Shown: positions 43,471 to 51,776 of the stretch, piece by piece
How positions within the stretch are numbered: position 1 is the stretch's first letter
Layout of the letters: every line of letters starts with the position of its first letter
Assembly: GCF_021390495.1 (NCBI RefSeq)
Contig: NZ_JAJEJP010000002.1
Location: 1-64,000, forward strand
From: Paraburkholderia sp. ZP32-5
GTDB lineage: Bacteria > Pseudomonadota > Gammaproteobacteria > Burkholderiales > Burkholderiaceae
DNA length: 64,000 bases
Reading direction: 5' to 3'
Position numbers and translations under genes: made by a program
Notes under the pieces: model-generated
The model's database searches: none
Seen by the model: the letters and a program-made list of their open reading frames with translations, nothing else
Told to the model about the DNA's origin: nothing

Positions 43471-43495
43471 ATAAAGGCTCAGGAGAACGTGAGAA

Positions 43496-43810
43496 ATGAC
43501 TGAACAATGGCGCTGCGCCGGACATGCCGGCGATCTGTCCGAAGACACCCCGCTCGAGTTCAAGCTCGACGACACGGAAATCGGTATCTACAAGGTGGGC
43601 GACGAGATCTACGCGATGGAGAACGTCTGCCCGCATGCATACGCATTGCTGACGCAGGGCTTCATCGACGGCGACACGATCGAATGTCCGTTGCACGAAG
43701 CCGTGTTCCATATCCCGACCGGCAAATGTCTGAAGGAGCCGGGTGGCCGCGACCTGAAGACGTACTCGGTACGTCTCGCAGGTGAAGAAATTCAGATCAA
43801 GGTGGAATGA
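43496..43810 (+). CDS. Rieske [2Fe-2S] ferredoxin of a ring-hydroxylating oxygenase
   Basis: A 104-residue electron carrier with Rieske ligands Cys45-x-His47 (CPH) and Cys64-x2-His67 (CPLH). Family length and fold fit ferredoxins of three-component aromatic dioxygenases. It should pass electrons from the reductase at 54260 to the oxygenase at 44185. It is the first gene of the operon, behind the candidate operator, and its stop overlaps the next gene by 4 bp. Confidence 0.92.
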   Translation: MTEQWRCAGHAGDLSEDTPLEFKLDDTEIGIYKVGDEIYAMENVCPHAYALLTQGFIDGDTIECPLHEAVFHIPTGKCLKEPGGRDLKTYSVRLAGEEIQIKVE

Positions 43811-44124
43811 CCATGCGAGAGGTAGCCGTGAATTTCAATCCGTTCCTGAAGCCGTGGCTCGCGCCGCAACCGAACAACGTCGCCGGCAAGGGCGTGATCG
43901 AGAAGCCGGGCGAGAGCACCAACATGATTTGGCAGAACCGCAAGGCCGAGCCGACCCAGTATGAAAACGACTTCGGCGATGCGCTCGAACGCGTTTTCGA
44001 AGCCGGCGCGACGGAATTGCAGGAAGTCGCCGACGGCCTGAACCGCGATGGCTTCCGTACCCCGGAAGGCACGCCGTGGAACGCCGAGCGTCTTGCCGCC
44101 GAATTCCGTTTGCTCGCCGATTAA
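43807..44124 (+). CDS. Small recombinase-like helix-turn-helix protein, 105 aa
   Basis: An unusual small protein starting in the ATGA overlap with the ferredoxin gene. Residues 1-65 (FNPFLKPWLAPQPNNVAGKG, then MIWQNRKAEPTQYENDFGDAL) match nothing I know. The C-terminal ~40 residues (ELQEVADGLNRDGFRTPEGT, then PWNAERLAAEFRLL) resemble the recombinase helix-turn-helix of serine recombinases, but no catalytic domain is present. It sits between ferredoxin and oxygenase, so a structural or regulatory role for the oxygenase is possible. Function unknown. Confidence 0.75.
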   Translation: MTMREVAVNFNPFLKPWLAPQPNNVAGKGVIEKPGESTNMIWQNRKAEPTQYENDFGDALERVFEAGATELQEVADGLNRDGFRTPEGTPWNAERLAAEFRLLAD

Positions 44125-44184
44125 GCGCGCTATTCCGAACACGTCCCCGAACACGTTTCATCGCATCCGTACTGGAGTCTCTTC

Positions 44185-45267
44185 ATGACGTCCCCCACTA
44201 CAACTGAAGGCACGGCCGATCCGGTCAAGACGTATCTGGACCGCGGCCTGCGCAATTACTGGTATCCGGTCGCGCCGAGCTGGCAGGTCGGCAACGCGCC
44301 GATCGGCATCACCCGTCTCGGCGACCAGATCGTGCTGTGGCGCGATGGCGAAGGCAAAGTCCGCGCGCTCGAAGATCGTTGCCCGCATCGCGGCGCGCGT
44401 CTGTCGCTCGGCTGGAACCTCGGCGATCGCGTCGCCTGCTGGTATCACGGCATCGAAGTGAGCGGCGCCGGTACGGTCACCCGGGTGCCGGCCGTATCGA
44501 ACTGTCCGCTCGAAGGCCAGACGTGCGTGAAGTCGTATCCGGTCGAGGAACACGCCGGCGCGATCTTCCTGTGGTTCGGCGACGACGCGCACAAGGAACC
44601 CACGCCGCTGCAACTGCCGGAAGAACTGGTCGGCGACGAATACGCGTCGTTCCTGTGCATGTCGAACTGGAAGTGCAATTACCAGTACGCGATCGATAAC
44701 GTGATGGACCCGATGCACGGCGCGTATCTGCACGCGACGTCGCACTCGATGGCCGAAGGCGACAAGCAGGCCGACATGCGCGTGCGCAAGACCGAAACCG
44801 GTCTTATGTTCGAGAAGATCGGCCAGCGCGACGTGAACTTCGACTGGGTCGAACTCGGCGACACCGGCGCGCTGTGGATGCGCCTCGCGATTCCGTACCG
44901 CAAGAAGTTCGGCCCGGGCGGCAGCTTCGGCATCATCGGCTTCGCGGTTCCGGTGGACGGCGACAACTGCCAGGTCTACTTCTGGCGTACCCGCAAGGTG
45001 CAAGGCTGGCAGCGCGACGCATGGCGCTTCCTGTATCGCAACCGTCTGGAAGGTCTGCACTGGGACGTGCTCGAACAGGACCGCTACGTCCTCGAAAGCC
45101 TCGCGCCGAATGCTCGCGATCACGAGTTCCTGTATCAGCACGACGTCGGCATGACGCGCGTGCGCCGCATGCTGCGTCAACGGGCGCAGCAGGATCTCGC
45201 CGCGCTCGACGCGCATCGCGCGAGCGCAGCGCCCGCCACCACCGAAGCCGGTCACAGCCATGCATAA
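44185..45267 (+). CDS. Rieske aromatic ring-hydroxylating oxygenase, alpha subunit
   Basis: A 360-residue oxygenase subunit. Rieske ligands are Cys66, His68, Cys85 and His88 (CPHRGA, CWYHG). The mononuclear iron site is DNVMDPMHGAYLH with His178 and His183, and nearby Asp171 or Asp175 as the electron bridge. No beta subunit gene is present, so it belongs to the phthalate/vanillate-type alpha-only group. With the ferredoxin and reductase it would oxidise an aromatic substrate, either cis-dihydroxylation or O-/N-dealkylation. Substrate unknown. It overlaps the SDR gene by 8 bp. Confidence 0.9.
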   Translation: MTSPTTTEGTADPVKTYLDRGLRNYWYPVAPSWQVGNAPIGITRLGDQIVLWRDGEGKVRALEDRCPHRGARLSLGWNLGDRVACWYHGIEVSGAGTVTRVPAVSNCPLEGQTCVKSYPVEEHAGAIFLWFGDDAHKEPTPLQLPEELVGDEYASFLCMSNWKCNYQYAIDNVMDPMHGAYLHATSHSMAEGDKQADMRVRKTETGLMFEKIGQRDVNFDWVELGDTGALWMRLAIPYRKKFGPGGSFGIIGFAVPVDGDNCQVYFWRTRKVQGWQRDAWRFLYRNRLEGLHWDVLEQDRYVLESLAPNARDHEFLYQHDVGMTRVRRMLRQRAQQDLAALDAHRASAAPATTEAGHSHA

Positions 45268-46027
45268 CGACGCTCTCGCAGCGCTCAACGGCCGGCGCGT
45301 GCTCGTGACCGGCGGCGCGCGCGGACTCGGCGCGGCGTTCGTGCGCGCACTCGTTGAGGCCGGCGCGCGAGTCGTGTTCGGCGATGTGCTGCACGACGAA
45401 GGCCGCGCACTCGCGGCATCGCTCGTCGAGCAGGGCCACGCGGCCACCTATCTGCCGCTCGATCTCGCCGATCCGCAAAGCGTCAAGCAGTTCGCCGAAC
45501 AGGGCGCGGCTCACCTCGGCGGTCTCGACGCGCTGATCAACAACGCGGCAATCACCAACTCCGGCGGCAAGTTCGCCGACGAGTTATCCGTGGACACATG
45601 GGACGCGGTGATGAACGTCAACGTGCGCGGCACCTGGCTGATGAGCGCCGCCGCATTGCCTTATCTGCGCGACTCGGGCCGCGGCAGCATCGTCAACATC
45701 GCGTCCGATACCGCGATGTGGGGCGCGCCGAAGCTGCTCGCGTATGTCGCGAGCAAGGGCGCGGTGATTTCGATGACCCGTTCGCTGGCACGCGAATTCG
45801 GCGCGCACGGCGTGACGGTCAACGCGATCGCGCCGGGCCTGACCGAAGTCGAGGCCACCGCGTACGTGCCCGCCGAGCGTCATCAGTATTACCTGCAAGG
45901 CCGCGCGCTGTCGCGCGCACAGGTGCCCGACGACGTAACCGGGCCGGTGCTGTTCCTGTTGTCCGATGCCGCTCGCTTTGTGACCGGCCAACTGCTGCCG
46001 GTCAACGGCGGCTTCGTGATGAATTGA
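45260..46027 (+). CDS. Short-chain dehydrogenase/reductase 1
   Basis: A classical 255-residue SDR with TGGARGLG at 17-24, NNAA, and an intact Ser-Tyr-Lys triad (NIAS with Tyr 13 residues on, in AYVASK). It would use NAD(P)H in the cytoplasm. Following the oxygenase directly, it could be a cis-dihydrodiol or alcohol dehydrogenase of the pathway. Confidence 0.88.
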   Translation: MHNDALAALNGRRVLVTGGARGLGAAFVRALVEAGARVVFGDVLHDEGRALAASLVEQGHAATYLPLDLADPQSVKQFAEQGAAHLGGLDALINNAAITNSGGKFADELSVDTWDAVMNVNVRGTWLMSAAALPYLRDSGRGSIVNIASDTAMWGAPKLLAYVASKGAVISMTRSLAREFGAHGVTVNAIAPGLTEVEATAYVPAERHQYYLQGRALSRAQVPDDVTGPVLFLLSDAARFVTGQLLPVNGGFVMN

Positions 46028-46053
46028 TCTTGTCGAATCGAAAGGAGAAAGAG

Positions 46054-46581
46054 ATGGCCGACGCCGATAACGCAGGCAAATCCTGGGACCAACCCGTGGA
46101 CGCAAGCTTCCAGCAGTGGCTGGACGGCCGCGTCGCGCGCTTCGAAACGCGTCGCTACGACTGGGACGCGCTGAAGTTCCAGGCCGACTTCGACCCGAAG
46201 TACCGCCGTGCGCAGATGCGCTATGTCGGCACCGGTGGCACGGGTGTCGCGAAAGACATGAACACGGTGCCCGCAGGCAACTTCACGTTTTCGACGATGG
46301 TGATTCCGGCCGGCAACATCGGCCCGAGCCATATCCATACGGATGTCGAAGAAATCTTCTTTGTGCTGCGCGGCAAGATGAAAGTGATCTGCGAGCGCGA
46401 TGGCGAAACGTGGGAAGCGGTGCTCGGCGAGCGTGACCTGATCTCGGTGCCGCCGGGCGTGTACCGCACGGAAATCAACATCGGTGAGGAAGACGCATTG
46501 ATGTGCGTGATGCTCGGTTCGTCCAAGCCGATCACGCCGACGTATCCGCCGGATTCGCCGCTCGCGAAGATCAAGCGCTAA
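46054..46581 (+). CDS. Cupin-domain protein, 175 aa
   Basis: The ATG at 46054 follows AAAGGAGA. A single cupin barrel with GPSHIHTDVEEIFFVLRGKM supplies two His and a Glu as metal ligands, and SVPPGVYRTEIN the second cupin motif. It could be a small dioxygenase, isomerase or ligand-binding protein. Position after the SDR suggests a catabolic step. Exact reaction not deducible. Confidence 0.82.
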   Translation: MADADNAGKSWDQPVDASFQQWLDGRVARFETRRYDWDALKFQADFDPKYRRAQMRYVGTGGTGVAKDMNTVPAGNFTFSTMVIPAGNIGPSHIHTDVEEIFFVLRGKMKVICERDGETWEAVLGERDLISVPPGVYRTEINIGEEDALMCVMLGSSKPITPTYPPDSPLAKIKR

Positions 46582-46638
46582 GCGCTTCGAGCAGTTTCAC
46601 TGCAACACCATCACCACATCACCCACGAAAAGGAAGTC

Positions 46639-47550
46639 ATGTCCGCCGTCCCGTCCGCCAATGCTGGCCAGCCTGATCGTCATGCCGCGCTCGAAGCGCG
46701 TCTTGCCAGCTATCCGGCGCAGCAAAGCAGCCTGGCATCGCAACGCGTGTTGAGCTATCGCGAAGTCAATCGCGCCGGCCATGACGCGCTGCCGCTCGTG
46801 CTGCTGCACGGTATCGGTTCGGGCGCGGCATCGTGGGTGCAGCAGTTCGACGCGCTCGGCGAGTCGCGGCGCGTGCTGGCCTGGGATGCGCCGGGGTATG
46901 GCGCATCCACGCCGGTCGCGGCGCCGTCGCCGGCCGCGCAGGATTACGCGGCTGTTCTGAGGGAATGGCTCGACACACTCGGTATCGATCGCTGCGTGCT
47001 GGTTGGGCATTCGCTCGGCGCGATCATCGCCGGTGCGTTTGCCGCGGCGAATTCGCAGCGTGTGGCCGGGCTGTTGCTGTTGTCGCCCGCCGGCGGTTAT
47101 GGCGCGGCATCCGCTGAAGTGCGCGACGCGAAACGCGACCAGCGCCTTGCGATGCTGAACGAACTCGGCCCGCAAGGTCTCGCTGAAAAGCGCAGCGCCA
47201 ACATGCTGTCCGCTCACGCGAGCGACGAGGCACGTGCATGGGTGCGCTGGAACATGTCGCGCGTGATTCCGCACGGTTACGCGCAGGCGACGCATCTGCT
47301 CGCCAATGCCGATCTCGCGAGCGACCTCGCGCGCTACGCCGGCCGCGTCAATGTCGCGGTTGGCGCGGACGATGCGATCACCACGCCCGCGGCTTGCGAA
47401 AAGATCGCCCAGGCCGCACGCACCCCGTTGCAGGTCGTGCCGGGCGCGGGGCACGCCGGCTATATCGAAGCCCCCGCCGCCTATACGGCGCTCATCGACA
47501 CGTTCTGCCGCGCGAGCGGCAGGAACGAGGCCGATGAGCTGAGCCAATGA
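46639..47550 (+). CDS. Alpha/beta hydrolase (meta-cleavage product hydrolase-like)
   Basis: A 303-residue alpha/beta hydrolase with oxyanion region LLHGIGSGAASW, nucleophile elbow GHSLGAI, acid residue in VAVGADDAIT and catalytic His in VPGAGHAGYIE. Such enzymes cut carbon-carbon bonds of extradiol ring-cleavage products or hydrolyse lactones. The extradiol-type enzyme at 53302 makes this fit. It overlaps the next gene by 4 bp. Confidence 0.85.
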   Translation: MSAVPSANAGQPDRHAALEARLASYPAQQSSLASQRVLSYREVNRAGHDALPLVLLHGIGSGAASWVQQFDALGESRRVLAWDAPGYGASTPVAAPSPAAQDYAAVLREWLDTLGIDRCVLVGHSLGAIIAGAFAAANSQRVAGLLLLSPAGGYGAASAEVRDAKRDQRLAMLNELGPQGLAEKRSANMLSAHASDEARAWVRWNMSRVIPHGYAQATHLLANADLASDLARYAGRVNVAVGADDAITTPAACEKIAQAARTPLQVVPGAGHAGYIEAPAAYTALIDTFCRASGRNEADELSQ

Positions 47551-48449
47551 ACGGAGCCCATGACATGACGTCCGACATTCTCGATGCCGCAGGCGACGTG
47601 ATCGCCGACGGCAAGGAAGCTGGCAGCGATATCGGCTACCGTGTGCCCGGTCTCGAACGCGGCTTGAAGATCCTGATGGAATTCTCGCCGCGCGAGCCGG
47701 TTCTCGGCGCGCCCGAACTGTCGCGCCGCCTGAAGATTCCACGCACGACGGTGTTCCGTCTGCTGCAAACGCTCGAATCGCTCGGCTTTCTCGAACGCGC
47801 CGATCGCGACCGCAACTATCGCCTCGGCATCGCGGTGCTGCGCCTCGGCTTCGAATATCTGAGTTCGCTGGAACTGACCGATCTCGGCCTGCCGATCATC
47901 GAAGGGCTGCGCGACGACACCGGCCTCACCAGCCATATCGTGATTCGCGACGGACGCGACGTCGTGTTCGTCGCCAAGGCGCAAAGCCATGCACCGATTT
48001 TCAGTTCGGTGAAGGTCAATGTCGGCACGCGCCTGCCCGCTCATGCGACGACGCACGGCCAGGTGCTGATGGGCGATCTGACGCTGGACGAACTGAAGAA
48101 GCTCTATCCCGAGCCGCAACTCGAACGCTTTACGACGCAAACGCCGGCCACGCTCGACGAACTCTACGAACGCATTCGCGATGACGCGCGGCGCGGTTTC
48201 GCGATCAGCGAGTCGTCGTTCGAACGCGGCATTTCGGTGGTCAGCGCGCCGGTGCGCAACGACACGCGCCGCATCGTCGCGGTGATCACGACGACGATTC
48301 CGCGCCACGAGATCGACGCGGCGCTGCTCGACGGTGGCCTCATCGACAAGGTGCGCCGCGCGGCGGACGAACTGTCGAAGCGGCTCAATTTTCGGCCGAA
48401 GTCCGAGCCGAATGGCGGCAACAAATACATGAAGGCATTGGGGCTCTGA
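47547..48449 (+). CDS. IclR-family regulator 2
   Basis: A 300-residue IclR protein inside the operon, a close paralogue of the one at 40865. Its winged helix is PELSRRLKIPRTTVFRLLQTL and the effector domain ends with FERGISVVSAPVRND. The start may be ATG 47547 (ATGA overlap) or ATG 47565, which has GGAG eight bases upstream. Being inside the operon, it would be under its own control. It should see the pathway substrate or an intermediate. Confidence 0.9.
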   Translation: MNGAHDMTSDILDAAGDVIADGKEAGSDIGYRVPGLERGLKILMEFSPREPVLGAPELSRRLKIPRTTVFRLLQTLESLGFLERADRDRNYRLGIAVLRLGFEYLSSLELTDLGLPIIEGLRDDTGLTSHIVIRDGRDVVFVAKAQSHAPIFSSVKVNVGTRLPAHATTHGQVLMGDLTLDELKKLYPEPQLERFTTQTPATLDELYERIRDDARRGFAISESSFERGISVVSAPVRNDTRRIVAVITTTIPRHEIDAALLDGGLIDKVRRAADELSKRLNFRPKSEPNGGNKYMKALGL

Positions 48450-49258
48450 TGATCCAAATCGACTTGACCGGACAGGTCGCGGTAGTGACGGGCGGTTCGT
48501 CCGGCATCGGCCTCGCGACCGCCGAACTGTTTCTGCGCGCGGGCGCTTCCGTTGCGATCTGCGGCCGCGATACCGGACGTCTCGAAGATGCGCGGGTCGC
48601 GCTCAGCGACAAGTACCCCGGCGCGCAACTGCTCGCGCAGCGCTGCGACGTGCTCGACAGCGACGACGTGAACGCATTCGCACAGGCCGTGCAGCAACGT
48701 TTCGGCCGCACCGACATGCTGGTGAACAACGCGGGCCAGGGCCGCGTGTCCACCTTCGCCGACACCACCGACGACGCGTGGCGCGAAGAACTCGATCTGA
48801 AGTATTTCGGCGTGATCCGCCCGACCCGCGCGTTTCTGCCGATGCTGCGCGACGCCGCCGGCGAAGGTAATACCGCGAGCATCGTCTGCGTGAATTCGCT
48901 GCTTGCGCTGCAACCGGAGCCGCACATGGTGGCGACCTCGTCGGCACGCGCGGGCCTGTTGAGTCTGACCAAGTCGCTCGCGGTCGAACTCGCGCCGCAA
49001 CGTATCCGCGTCAACTCGATTCTGATCGGCATCGTCGAATCGGGTCAGTGGCGCCGCCGTTACGCGACGCAGGCGCAGCCCGGCCAGAGTTGGGAAGACT
49101 GGACCGGCGAACTCGCGCGCAAGAAAAACATTCCGCTTGGCCGCTTCGGCCGCCCTGAAGAAGCCGCTCAGGCGCTCTTTTATCTGGCTACCACGCTGTC
49201 GTCGTACACGACGGGCAGTCACATCGATGTTTCTGGAGGCGTTGCACGACATGTCTAA
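48449..49258 (+). CDS. Atypical short-chain dehydrogenase/reductase 2 lacking YxxxK
   Basis: A 269-residue SDR fold with TGGSSGIG at 14-21, NNAG and Ser150 in place. Where Tyr and Lys should stand, the protein has Thr163 and Arg167 (VATSSARAGLLSL), so the standard proton-relay pair is missing. It may use another mechanism, be a non-catalytic partner, or be a lyase-like SDR. It is coupled to the IclR gene by a one-base overlap and to the ThDP enzyme gene by 8 bp. Confidence 0.85.
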   Translation: MIQIDLTGQVAVVTGGSSGIGLATAELFLRAGASVAICGRDTGRLEDARVALSDKYPGAQLLAQRCDVLDSDDVNAFAQAVQQRFGRTDMLVNNAGQGRVSTFADTTDDAWREELDLKYFGVIRPTRAFLPMLRDAAGEGNTASIVCVNSLLALQPEPHMVATSSARAGLLSLTKSLAVELAPQRIRVNSILIGIVESGQWRRRYATQAQPGQSWEDWTGELARKKNIPLGRFGRPEEAAQALFYLATTLSSYTTGSHIDVSGGVARHV

Positions 49259-50909
49259 TAAAACCACCGTTGGCGAACTGATCGCCGCCTTTCTCGAGCA
49301 ATGCGGCGTTCAAACCGCATTCGGCGTGATCTCGATTCACAACATGCCGATCCTCGACGCGATCAACACGCGCGGCAAGATCCGCTATGTCGGCGCGCGC
49401 GGCGAAGCCGGCGCGGTGAACATGGCCGATGGTCTCGCGCGCGTGTCGGGCGGCCTCGGTGTCGCCTTCACCAGCACCGGCACCGCGGCGGGCAACGCGG
49501 CGGGCGCGATGGTCGAGGCGCTGACGGCGGGCACCGCGCTGTTGCACGTGACCGGTCAGATCGAAACCGAATACCTGGATCAGGACCTCGCGTATATCCA
49601 CGAGGCACCGGATCAACTGTCGATGCTGCAATCGATCTCGAAGGCCGCGTTCCGCGTGCGCTCGGTCGAAACCGCATTGCCGACGATCCGCGAAGCGGTG
49701 CGCGTCGCGCAAACGGCGCCGAGCGGCCCGGTCAGCGTCGAGATTCCGATCGACATTCAGGCGGCCGAAATCGAATGGCCGAGCGATCTCGGCGCTCCGC
49801 ACCTGACGACGCTCACGCATAGCAGCGAGCGCGTCGCGCAACTCGCCGAGCAACTGGTAAAGACCAGGCGTCCGCTGCTGTGGCTCGGCGGCGGCACGCG
49901 CCACGCGCGTGCGGCGGTCGAGCGTCTGGTCGCGCTCGGCTTCGGTGTCGTGACCAGCGTGCAGGGCCGCGGCGTGCTGCCGGAAGATCATCCGGCGACG
50001 CTCGGTGCGTTCAACGTGCATCCGTCGGTCGAGAGCTTCTACAAGACTTGCGACGCGCTCGTCGTGGTCGGCTCGCGTCTGCGTGGCAATGAAACGCTGA
50101 AGTACAAGCTCGCGCTGCCGCAACCGCTGTATCGGATCGACGCCGACGCGCTCGCCGATAACCGTGGCTATCGCAACGAGATGTTCGTTCACGGCGATGC
50201 GTCGGCGGTGCTGAACGAACTCGCGACGCTGCTCGAAGGCCGCATCAAGATCGATCCGCGCTTCGCGCAGGATCTGGCCGCCGCGCGCGAAACCGCGGTC
50301 GCCGAAGTCAGCAAGGGCCTCGGCCCGTACAAGCGCCTCGTCGACGCGCTGCAGGACGCGGTGGGTCGCGACTACAACTGGGTGCGCGACGTGACGATCT
50401 CGAACAGCACGTGGGGCAACCGCCTGCTGAAGATTTTCTCACCGCGCGCGGGCGTTCATGCGCTCGGCGGCGGTATCGGTCAGGGCATGCAGATGGGCAT
50501 CGGTGCGGCGCTCGCGGGCAATGCGGCGAAAACTGTTGCACTGTGCGGCGACGGCGGCCTGATGGTCAACGTCGGCGAACTCGCGACGGCCGTGCAGGAA
50601 AACGCCAACGTGATGATCGTGCTGATGAACGACCAGTGCTACGGCGTGATCCGCAACATCCAGGACGCGCAGTACGGCGGCCGCCGCTGCTACGTGCAAC
50701 TGCATCAGCCGGATTTCGCGCAGTTCTGCGAAAGCCTGAAGCTCGCGCACTACCGCATCAAGTCGCTCGACGATGCCGCCGCGATCATCCGCGAAGGCAT
50801 GGCGCAGACGGGCCCGGTGCTGGTCGAAGTGGACATGCTGTCGATCGGCTCGTTCGCGACCGCGTTCGCGGGCCCGCCGGTCAAGAAAGAGGAGCCGGAA
50901 CATGCATAA
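49251..50909 (+). CDS. Thiamine diphosphate-dependent enzyme (acetolactate synthase-like)
   Basis: The ATG at 49251 follows CTGGAGG and gives 552 residues in the three-domain PYR-central-PP layout. The cofactor-activating Glu is Glu52 ([12 protein letters not shown]). The ThDP/Mg motif is [20 protein letters not shown], ending at NDQCYG. Relatives decarboxylate or ligate 2-oxo acids. In this pathway it could decarboxylate a 2-oxo acid to the aldehyde used by the ALDH two genes on. This is inference. It overlaps the next gene by 8 bp. Confidence 0.88.
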   Translation: MSNKTTVGELIAAFLEQCGVQTAFGVISIHNMPILDAINTRGKIRYVGARGEAGAVNMADGLARVSGGLGVAFTSTGTAAGNAAGAMVEALTAGTALLHVTGQIETEYLDQDLAYIHEAPDQLSMLQSISKAAFRVRSVETALPTIREAVRVAQTAPSGPVSVEIPIDIQAAEIEWPSDLGAPHLTTLTHSSERVAQLAEQLVKTRRPLLWLGGGTRHARAAVERLVALGFGVVTSVQGRGVLPEDHPATLGAFNVHPSVESFYKTCDALVVVGSRLRGNETLKYKLALPQPLYRIDADALADNRGYRNEMFVHGDASAVLNELATLLEGRIKIDPRFAQDLAAARETAVAEVSKGLGPYKRLVDALQDAVGRDYNWVRDVTISNSTWGNRLLKIFSPRAGVHALGGGIGQGMQMGIGAALAGNAAKTVALCGDGGLMVNVGELATAVQENANVMIVLMNDQCYGVIRNIQDAQYGGRRCYVQLHQPDFAQFCESLKLAHYRIKSLDDAAAIIREGMAQTGPVLVEVDMLSIGSFATAFAGPPVKKEEPEHA

Positions 50910-51732
50910 GGCCGACTACGCGGGACATCACGCGCCCGTCGATGTCGCGATGATCGGCTTCGGCGCGATCGGCCAGGCGGTGTATCGCTCGGTCGCCGCC
51001 GATCCGGCGGTGCGCGTGTCGCATGTGATCGTGCCCGAGACGCACATTGCGTCGGTGCGCGATGAGCTTGGCGCGTCGGTGGACGTGGTGTCGTCGGTGA
51101 CGGCGCTCAGCACGAAGCCGGAGTTCGTACTCGAATGCGCGGGCCACGGTGCGCTCGTCGATCACGTGATGCCGCTGTTGAAGTCCGGTGTCGATTGCGC
51201 GGTCGCGTCGATCGGCGCGCTGTCCGATGTCGGTCTGCTCGAATCGCTGGCGGCCGCGGCCGATGAAGGCGACGCGACGCTCACGCTGTTGGCCGGCGCG
51301 ATCGGCGGTGTCGATGCGATCTCGGCGGCGCGTTTCGGCGGCCTCGACGAGGTGCTGTACACCGGCCGCAAGCCGCCGACCGGCTGGCTCGGCACGCCGG
51401 CCGAACAGGTCTGCGACCTGGCCGCGCTCAGCGAAGCAACAGTGATTTTCGAAGGCAGCGCGCGCGACGCCGCGCGGCTCTATCCGAAGAACGCGAACGT
51501 TGCCGCGACGATCGCGCTCGCCGGCCTCGGACTCGATCGCACGACGGTGCGGCTGATCGCCGATCCGAACGCGACGCGCAACGTGCATCACATCGTCGCG
51601 CGCGGCGTGTTCGGCGAGATGTCGCTCGAAATGAGCAACAAGCCGCTGCCGGAGAACCCGAAGACATCCGCACTGACCGCGTATAGCGCGATCCGCGCGC
51701 TGCGCAATCGCGCGGCACGCTGCGTCATATAA
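50902..51732 (+). CDS. NadX-like aspartate dehydrogenase family protein
   Basis: A 276-residue protein with Rossmann motif GFGAIG at 19-24, ECAGHGAL, and the C-terminal [11 protein letters not shown] with the family's conserved His. Characterised NadX makes iminoaspartate for NAD synthesis, but neighbouring nadA/nadC genes are absent here. Within a catabolic operon it may act on another amino or oxo acid, or on an aldehyde. The ATG overlaps the end of the ThDP enzyme gene. Confidence 0.82.
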   Translation: MHKADYAGHHAPVDVAMIGFGAIGQAVYRSVAADPAVRVSHVIVPETHIASVRDELGASVDVVSSVTALSTKPEFVLECAGHGALVDHVMPLLKSGVDCAVASIGALSDVGLLESLAAAADEGDATLTLLAGAIGGVDAISAARFGGLDEVLYTGRKPPTGWLGTPAEQVCDLAALSEATVIFEGSARDAARLYPKNANVAATIALAGLGLDRTTVRLIADPNATRNVHHIVARGVFGEMSLEMSNKPLPENPKTSALTAYSAIRALRNRAARCVI

Positions 51733-51776
51733 GACCCGTTAAGCCCCGCTAAGACCTTGGCCTGACAGCAACCGGA

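Larger units (their letters stand above)
43059..43495. other. Divergent control region between the porin and catabolic operon
   Basis: 437 bp with a -10 box and a palindromic operator for each direction. The region is more A+T rich at 43200-43245 and 43395-43445. Confidence 0.7.
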
